Below are positions 52,401-61,400 of a stretch of 64,000 bases of DNA, one piece after another; position 1 is the stretch's first letter; every line of letters begins with the position of its first letter. This DNA comes from Ariolimax columbianus. Taxonomy: Eukaryota > Mollusca > Gastropoda > Stylommatophora > Arionidae. The stretch spans positions 11,847,954 through 11,911,953 of the forward strand of contig JAVGWX010000004.1 in the NCBI GenBank assembly GCA_036924085.1, written 5' to 3'. Position numbers and translations under genes: made by a program. The notes under the pieces were generated by a model. It had not been told where the DNA came from. It did no database searches and saw only the letters and a list, made by a program, of their open reading frames with translations.

Positions 52401-55400
52401 TCCTGGTCAGTATTTTGTACCTGACTTGACTAGCGTCTCAATTCCCCAGTCTATTCAGTTAAAGATGATAAATGACATAACATGGTCATTTATGACTTTT
52501 CAGAAAGGTTCAGGCTATCACTTGGATCTGTTTGTTGTGGCTGCTCTCATTGTTATCTGCTCCTTTGTGGGCCTCCCCTGGTTTGTGGCTGCCACAGTTC
52601 TCTCCATCAACCACGTGAACAGTTTGAAGAAGGAATCCCAGTGCTCAGCCCCTGGTGAGAGGCCAAAATTTCTGGGAGTGAGGTAGGCTACATCATCTAG
52701 GACAATTCATTTACAATTAGAGCAACATTTTTACTGAATTGGGGGAGGGGGGGGGGGGGGCATCAGTTTATAACAATGGAATGGAAAAAAGATTACTTTT
52801 GAGGATTACTGTTGAAAAAAATACTGTGTTTTGATGGACAAGAACAGAATTGGTGCATGGGAAAACAGTATTTAATGTAAGTGAAACAAGTACATGGGCT
52901 TACATAATTTGAAACTGTGTATAAATGGTGGAACTGGTTGACAGTGAGCTGGCATATTAGACTGCGATTACAGCATGCCAGGGATTTGAGTTCACGAACG
53001 GCCAGAAAAAAATTTGTGGCCATGGTTTGTGCCTGGTATGACTGCTCCTCCAGTTGACCCAGCTGTAAATGGGTACCTGACATATGAGTTGGGGAAGGTA
53101 AAACCAGCAAGGAAGAGAACTAGCCACTCCACCTCACATAGGCTGCCACTTAGTACATGAAGAGTTATCTTCATCACCGGCGGCAGTTGTTGCCATGGGA
53201 CTGACTTTTATAAATGGTGATGTACAAGTAGGAGATTGGCTTTTATTAAAATATTGATGAAGCAAAAGTATGATCAGATCCCAGCACCTCTTTCTGAGAA
53301 GGAAAGACTAGGGCTACTGTATATCCCTTAAAGATGACTAAAGAGAGTTGTACATGAGGCTAGCAACCTCATTATGTAAACAAATTGCTACAGAAACAAC
53401 CACTGTAAAAGCAAGCAAAGTGCTGTGAGGCAGATTGGAGGCCAAGTGTAGTGGTGGTCCTATACTCCGGTTGTGGTGAAAACAGAACAAAAAGAAGAAC
53501 AGAGATATGCATTTGTCAAATTGTCAAATGACATTGTGATTTTTTTTTGGTCATGAAAATCTAAAGACAACTGTACGTTTGAAAATGTAAGTTGATAGTT
53601 AGTTTAGTTAGTTTTCTTTTCACTTAAGCCATTTAGTGTCATGGGGAGCTTAAGTTGTTTGTTCTGTGCCTAGAGAGCACAGCTTCAAAATATTTAAAGA
53701 CAGGTCCAGATTAGATATTTGGAAGTATTATTTTAGTCAGAGAGTGATGAATGCTTGGAATGCATTGCTACAGGATGTGGTGGAGGCAGGATCAGTTAAT
53801 GTATTCAAAAATAGATTGGATGATCACAGTGAATTTTAGTATCGGTGGAGTGGAATAAACTGGTTGTATACAGACTCTTTATAACCTTCTAAACCAGTAT
53901 AATTAAGTTAAGTATGTTGCGTCAGTCATTGTGAGCCCATGTCGCTGCACAATCACTCCGCCATCTATCCACCTGCGCCGCAGCCACCCCCTTACCCTGT
54001 AGCCAGATCTATCAGCATTGTAAGCCATCAGTAGAAGTTGATGAAAGTGCATCTTCATAAGGCACCAAACCAATGTATTTTGTGCCTCAAAATGTATTTT
54101 TGTACAAGTGCCAACCATATCGCGAATGTCGTCATTCCGCATTTTGTCTTTTCTGGTAACATGATGACCTTCCTCAAGTTTATTGTAGGAGAAATTTGTT
54201 CAAATAATCTCATCTGATATGGATAATTTGTTAACTCAAATGAGATGAATGACTGCTCTTTATGCAGCAGGCTTTGGCTTTGCATGTGACAGTTAGAATT
54301 CTTCTGTTATTTTTCTTATATCTATCAACAACAGAAACGCCCCAACACCCCCTTCCCCTCCTAGTTTTTAAATATAAAAAAAATTATATATTAGCATTGG
54401 TTATTCATTCATGTATAGGGCTGAGGAATAAAGACTACATGCTCTTGCAGTCAGCACTAACTGTGCAGACTAGGTTTTTATTTTACCTCTGACAGAAAAA
54501 AAAGGCAATACCTCACAAAGGCTTAGGATGCATGTTGTTCTGATAAGAATACTGGCATCCAAAGCACCCAGTCAGTCATTCATCAATTTTCTTACCCCAT
54601 GAAGTCTTAGATGAAGGATTTATTATTATTCACTATCAGTATTATCAAATTCATAGAGTTGAGTCTATTGTTTTGTGTTACGACAAACAGTTAATTAATC
54701 AGGTTGTTCCTTGTTCTGTGACAAGGTCACTCTACCCTTTTACCATGTAATAGATTGCTATTATCTTCAAGCAGTTATAACTATAGCATTGCAAAGAAAC
54801 ATTAATTTAGCTAGTAATATGTGGGAAATTTGTGAAGGTATAACTATTGTAAGTCTTACATTTTTGCTAGACAATTGTTACATTGGAAGATCAAAAAGTT
54901 TGATACACAAATGCTTTTACAGTTTATACATGAAGTAGCAGCAAAGGTAGGATTGTAGATCAGTGTGAACAAAGCAAAGAAAATTAAAATAAGTGACAAC
55001 CATAAAGATTGATGGTATGGTAATTTAAAAAGTGGACAATTTTAGCTACTTAGGAAGAATGGTGGCAATGTGAACAAAGGAAACGAAAATAAATAACAGC
55101 CAAAGAGACTTCATAAAGAATAAAATAGTCCAGCAATTGACAAAAATGCACAAATTTTGCTATATAGGAATAATGTTGGCAAAGATGTGTGCATTGCACT
55201 ATGTTTCTATCTAGTGCCTGTTGGCCCAGTACATCCGACTTCGACATGCAGCAAAGAGGAATGACCAAACCAAGGTGTTCTCACCAGGATTAACATAGCC
55301 AGATTTACTTTTAAGTCTCTTTTGCTCAATATGGAATTCAACAACCTTTGAAAATAAGATTAGGCTATTTGGCACCAAAGTAAAATAATTAGTTCTACTG

Positions 55401-58400
55401 TGTGTCTTGAAAGCAAGGCATGAAACTGAAAGAGTCGCATACAAAACACATACATACGCACATACAACATGTTTCCATCACATACAGAACACATACCCAT
55501 GCACATACAACAATGGTCAAAGGTAACAGCAAACACAGATCTGTGACAATGAGCATTCCAATAAATCAATACAGTAGGAGATTGGCTAAAGAAAGTGGAG
55601 ATGAATAAGACACTTCCTCAGAAGGAAGCCTCACTATATAACTAGATATGCATTTGATTGAAACCCACAGAAGAACAGCTGAGTAGTTAGGGACAAGGAA
55701 AACCTGGTGAAGAAGGTGGAAGTAGAGGACAGGGCATCTTGAGTTTGATTGGCAGGTCAAGAAGATAGACAACATGTGTTGCTGTTTTGTGTTCCGAGGG
55801 AAACCAGATGGATTTAGTTTAATTAAACAACTAATTTTATACTCTCTGATTGACATACATTTTCTTCCTCTTTCTTCAGAGAGCAGAGAGTCACAGGTAC
55901 ACTGATATTCCTATTTATTGGATTGTCAGTTTTACTGACTTCTATCCTCCAGGTATGCATAATGATGATCATTTTTTAATTGCCTTAACATTAATTGTGT
56001 ATAATAATGCTGCAACTTAGTTTATACATTTAAATCTATCTTTTGTCCATTAGTATTAATTTTGGAACATACAGCTTCAACAGCCACTGGCAATTTATTT
56101 CTGCTTTGTGTCTTTTTTTTTTAGTTCTTTCCTAAGACACCAGTTACTTGAACTTATTAATCTATTGCTCTTTGTCAAACTTTACTTGTGAATTTCTATG
56201 CATATCTGCTATCTTGTTAGGCTGTTTTGCAAGGTTGTTCTAGGTATATATAAATAACGCATGTTGCTTGATGTAAGCATGTCTGTGTTCCTTGCAAATA
56301 ATCAATCAAGGTCTTTTGTAGTAGAAAACCAATCCAGCCTTTTTGCAAAATGAGATACTGTTATTTAAAGTATGTTGTATAAGAACATGCATGATAACTG
56401 GTCAATTGAAATCTGTTTCAAATAATCTATTTTAATTTTATAGATTTGGTTTGGAAGAGCACAGTCATTTAGGCACAGAAATGTCATGGAATACTTTAAG
56501 ATCAACAATAAGCACACTGTTATCTAAATGTATAGTGTACAATAAACACAGGACTTCAAATTGCCATTTTGTTATGTTTTGTTATGATCTAATATAGTCA
56601 AATTTTGTTTCATGAGGAGAGGTCCAGATTAGATATTAGGAAGTATTTCTTTAGCCAGAGAGTAGTGAATGCTTGGAATGCATTGCCAGGGGAGGTAGTG
56701 GAGGCTGGGACGATCAATGCATTTAAGAACAGATTGGATGCGCACAGCTTCTAGAGGAAGGTGATGTAAATGGAACTGGTTGTATACAGACTCTGCAGAG
56801 TCTTCTAAACCAGTATAAAGACGTTAAGTTAAGTCAAGTTATGACAAAGGATTGGCTGACATAGTTGAGAATGAGAAGATGATTGGATAGCCGCTAGCAT
56901 TTTGACTGAGACACAATAGCATCCCTCTTCTTATTCCAAATGCTGACCTAATTGTTTATCTCAGATTATAAATATACAGAAAAATTCAAACAATAAAAGA
57001 CAACCAGCCTGACAGCAATGAGTTGTCCTGTTAGAAGAGAGACTTAATTATTGGGACACTTATGAAACTCTTTTCAACTCATAGATTGCTCACCCTTTCC
57101 TCAGGAAAGGATCTAATTGTGTAATAAGGTAGCACAAGAAGATGAAAGACAAAAATCTGGCTTGTGTCTATGAGACAAGGTGTTCTATGTTAAATAATAA
57201 TGGTGAAGGTAAAGAGAACTGGTGGCAGGCTTCAATTGTACTTGGTATTTTGCAAATAATTATGTTTGATATAGAATTCAAATTCCCATATAATTGTCAA
57301 GTTAATTATTTCACTAAAAAAGCTTTCAGGAAAAGCTGAACTTGGTCATTGCCAAAAAAAAACAATTTTTTTAATGTTCTGTTTGATGTTTGGTTATTTG
57401 ACAAGTTTTATTTGGCCAGATAACTTATTCCTTTTGTGCAATTTTAATCTTTTTTTTATTCAAAGAAAATCTCTGTTCTAAAATTAAGTTTCACATTAGT
57501 GTTTTTATTTGCCATACACCTTTGTATTATCATGCCATCCTACTGACCTTTTCATCCTATTGTACTTGTTTGTGCCTAAAAACCCCTTGACTACCCCAGC
57601 AATGGGGAAAAGTTCTATGACACATGACAGTTTTATGCTGTCTGTCATCTGTCAATGCAATTTTTGTTGTTGTTATTGTTGTTTATGAGTTGTTTGCTTC
57701 TTCTTTTCTTGTTCTTATTGCCTACACATGCCAGCTCATCTCTGTTTTTGTGATGCTAATTATTGAAATGTTTTACCATTTAAATAAATTTGTTAGGTTT
57801 TCATTGCCAAAACAGCAGATTTTATTGTGTAATTAGTTATTTCATTTAGCACTTCTGTTTTAATAGACTAATTTATATACTAGCAACTATACCACAGTTT
57901 AGAAAAACATATTTTTTTAAAAGCTGTCTTGATTTGCTACAGAACAATGTAATATTTTGTCCTCTTCCTGCAGTTTATACCCATGCCAGTGCTCTTTGGT
58001 GTTTTCTTGTACATGGGTATCTCTTCACTGCGTGGCATGCAGCTAATTGACCGCATCATGATATTACTGATGCCACCCAAGTACCAACCAGATTACATGT
58101 ACCTGCGGCATGTTAGGACCAAGAGGGTCCACTTGTTTACTGCTATCCAGGTTTTGTGTCTTTCAGTGCTGTGGGTCATTAAGTCAGTCAAGTCCATCTC
58201 CATTGCTTTCCCTGTCATGGTGAGTGAAATTGTCAGTGGTACTCATGTCCTAAATAAACAAACATTTACATTATGAAAAGTTTTGTGAAGGAAGTTCTAC
58301 TTTAAATATCTTCACATAGCATATGAAAACAGTTTGATATGAATGAATGCAGAGTTTCATTTCAAATATGTGCTAAACAGATGCTATTTTGTTTTTGGTT

Positions 58401-61400
58401 ATTGTCTATGCTCTGTCATAAGTTTTTGGCTGCTATAGTTGTGAAAGATGCTCACATTTAAGTTAATTCAGCTCATCACTGCATTGCTTTGGTGTCTCTT
58501 CTTACATCCTGAGGTATACTTGAGATTGTGAACTGGGGTTCTCCTGACTGTAGTGCAATGCAAGGTTCCTTAGTAAGCTCACAAAGAGGATTACAGTATC
58601 CACCTTATTGGCCAGACTGATGTAACACAGCCTGTTGTCAAGGTGCCTGATGCGAATGTGAGGTGGGATCTTTATCAATATGTTTCACCAGACCCTGATG
58701 TTACTCTTCATTACAAATAAGTTTTCATAAAGTTATTTTTATGCAAATGTTCTTTCCTTGAATTTATACATTTGTGGTTTCTCTGTTGCTGTTTCAGTAA
58801 CTTCTCTAATTTTTTTCTATTAATATTGTAGTTAGACATAGTCAGGTCAGATCAGGTCATCCCGTAACCGGTGAGGTCGTTGGGGCACACATGAAGACAT
58901 CCTCACAATGTCATGCCACCCTTCTCTGTCAGATGCCGCTGCCTGTGACTCTTCTGGTCGGATAGTGGTCCATTCTTTTATGTTGTCCTCCCATCTCTTT
59001 TTGGGACGGCATCTTCGTCTTCTTCTGCCATGCACCTTTCCGTGGAGGATTGTATTTGCAAGACCATTTGATCTCAATATGTGACCATACCAAGCGAGTT
59101 TCCTTCTTTTGACAGTTGCCAAGAGGTCTTCGAAAGGCCCCATTGCTGTTGTAATTTTATCTTGTATTTCCTCATTTGTAACTCAATCTTTGTACGTGAT
59201 GTTTAAAAGTCTTAGGAAACATCTCATCGCCAAGGCTTGTATCCTTCGTTGTAGGTCAGCTGTAACTGTCCATGTTTCACAAGCATAGAGGAATATTGAC
59301 AGGAACAGTGTATGCATTAATCTGATTTTCGTGCATAGTGCTAACCATTTAATAGTGCATACCATAGTCAAGAGCTGTTTCATCGAGTCTTCTGACCCAT
59401 TCCTAGAGTTCTGCTTCTGAACTCGTCAACCCTTCGATATCATCTGCAAAATGAAGTTTGGTAATTCTATGGCCCCCTATCTTGACAGTACCAACGTGAC
59501 CTCCAAGTGCCTCACTCATAATTCCCTCAAAGAATATATTGGAGAGAGTGTACACCCCTGTCTCACACCAACTGATGTGCGAAAATAGTCCCTTCGCCTC
59601 CCATTCACAAGAACTGCGCTGGACGCCTTGTCATACAGGTGTTCAATGACCGTTATAATATTTCCGTTGATTTTATACATCCTCATGGTTGCCCATAGCG
59701 CTTTATGCCATATCCTATCAAACGCCTTCTTAAAATCAACAAACACATCATACAGTGTTTGCTGCTGTTCTAGATATTTCTCGCTTAGCAGCCTTAAACT
59801 AAATATATGTTCTGTAGTGCTTCTTCCCTGTCTGAACCCTGCTTGCTCCTCGGCAATGATGTTCTCTGCTTGGGGTTTCAATCGGTCGAGGATTAATCTA
59901 AGCATGACCTAGTCTTGATAAAAGTCTTGAGAAAGTCTATTGTCTTGGTGATCATAACTTTTGAAATGCTTACTTGCTTTTTTACACATTTAAATTATGT
60001 ATGGCCCTCAACATAAGTTGCTTTTGTTATCCATCATCCATGATTAAACACCACTATTTCTGTATGCGTTGTTGGAGATTGGATATCTTTCATGATATGG
60101 CAAGATGGCAGATAACCCACTGCGGGTCTACATTGCTCTGCTGTTATAGTTCATTATGGATGCCATCAGACCATGGATGTGTCTGGAATTCACACTAGTC
60201 TATGACTTACATGAGTGTTCACAGAAACATGTTGTTATTCGTTTGTTTTTTTGTGATTTCTTCCATCCGATTATCATGGTCTGGGCATCGGCTATATGAA
60301 TTGCACTACGCTTAAGTCTGTGTTGTATTTCACGGCTAGTTTACACGACTGAACTTCATGAAATTGGTGTTTAAGAAATTTAGACATGACTATAATGGAC
60401 TGAACACAGCCGGGGAGAGATGCCAAACTCACTCACATGCTGAATGATGTCCGTACGACCTCTCGTGGTTATGGAAAAAGCACGACACACAACATTAGCT
60501 GTCACCCCCCTCTGCTGCCTTGCAAAATACCTGTTTATGGGAAAGGCTTCGGGAGTAAACCCTGAGGAAAAATCTGCGTCCTATGCTATCTCCAGTTGTC
60601 TATATAAATATCTTGCCACTGGCCAAAGGTAGCTCAGGACCAGAGAGTGAGGTTGACAAAAGGTGCAGTTTCTTCCTCACTTTAACCAAATCACTGCTAG
60701 AGTCACCCATTTCAGCGGACACAGCAAGAGAAAAGACTTCACACTGCTGAACAAAGAGAGTGGTCTTCATCACTTGTGATGGACGAACATCATCTTTTAT
60801 CTTGTATCTCAAGTTTCATGTTATGCAGGGATGTGTTGAGGTGTAAGAATTGTCTAGGTGGGTTGACATAAATAACATTTCCTTTACTTTTATAACTCTT
60901 TTAAAAACAGAAATAAAGCTTGTAACTAGACACCAAATGGATTAGAGCACTTGATCTCGGTTACATTTAACTATCTCTTCAAGCAAACTCCTAGTAACAG
61001 TTGTCTACCAGTTGCAGGCCAACACCTTGCAAATTTCATTGAGGAAACAAAGAAGGGAAAAGCAGCCCTAACTTTGGTATGAATAATAAAAGTCACAATT
61101 TCCAGCTATGGAGCTGATAGACCAGCAACTGATACATTGGATGTGAGCAATGAATACTATTTACAACAATTAAAGCAATTAAACAGAAATGTTGTTAAAG
61201 AAATAAAAGTACCCGATACAATTAGTGTTTAAGAATCAGTTAATGATGTTTTGATCAAAATTGAAAATTCAAATACAAAATATAAATCATTGCTACGTGA
61301 AAAGCAAGTATTGTTTATCTTTCCGAAGAATAAGTTTAAGTTCCTTAGTTATATGACCGATCAGAAACAACATGGAAATGTATTGCTTCAAATCTGTCTT

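Noticed and set aside
52168..52686. A 172-codon frame that looks like one gene.
   Set aside because: Only 52504-52682 is SLC4 exon 13; the upstream part is dispersed repeat R2, which also occurs at 11.7 and 32.3 kb.
57624..57836. A hydrophobic frame before exon 15 as an extra membrane exon.
   Set aside because: Exons 14 and 15 join in phase and the protein block is continuous with the family; no acceptor/donor pair supports insertion.
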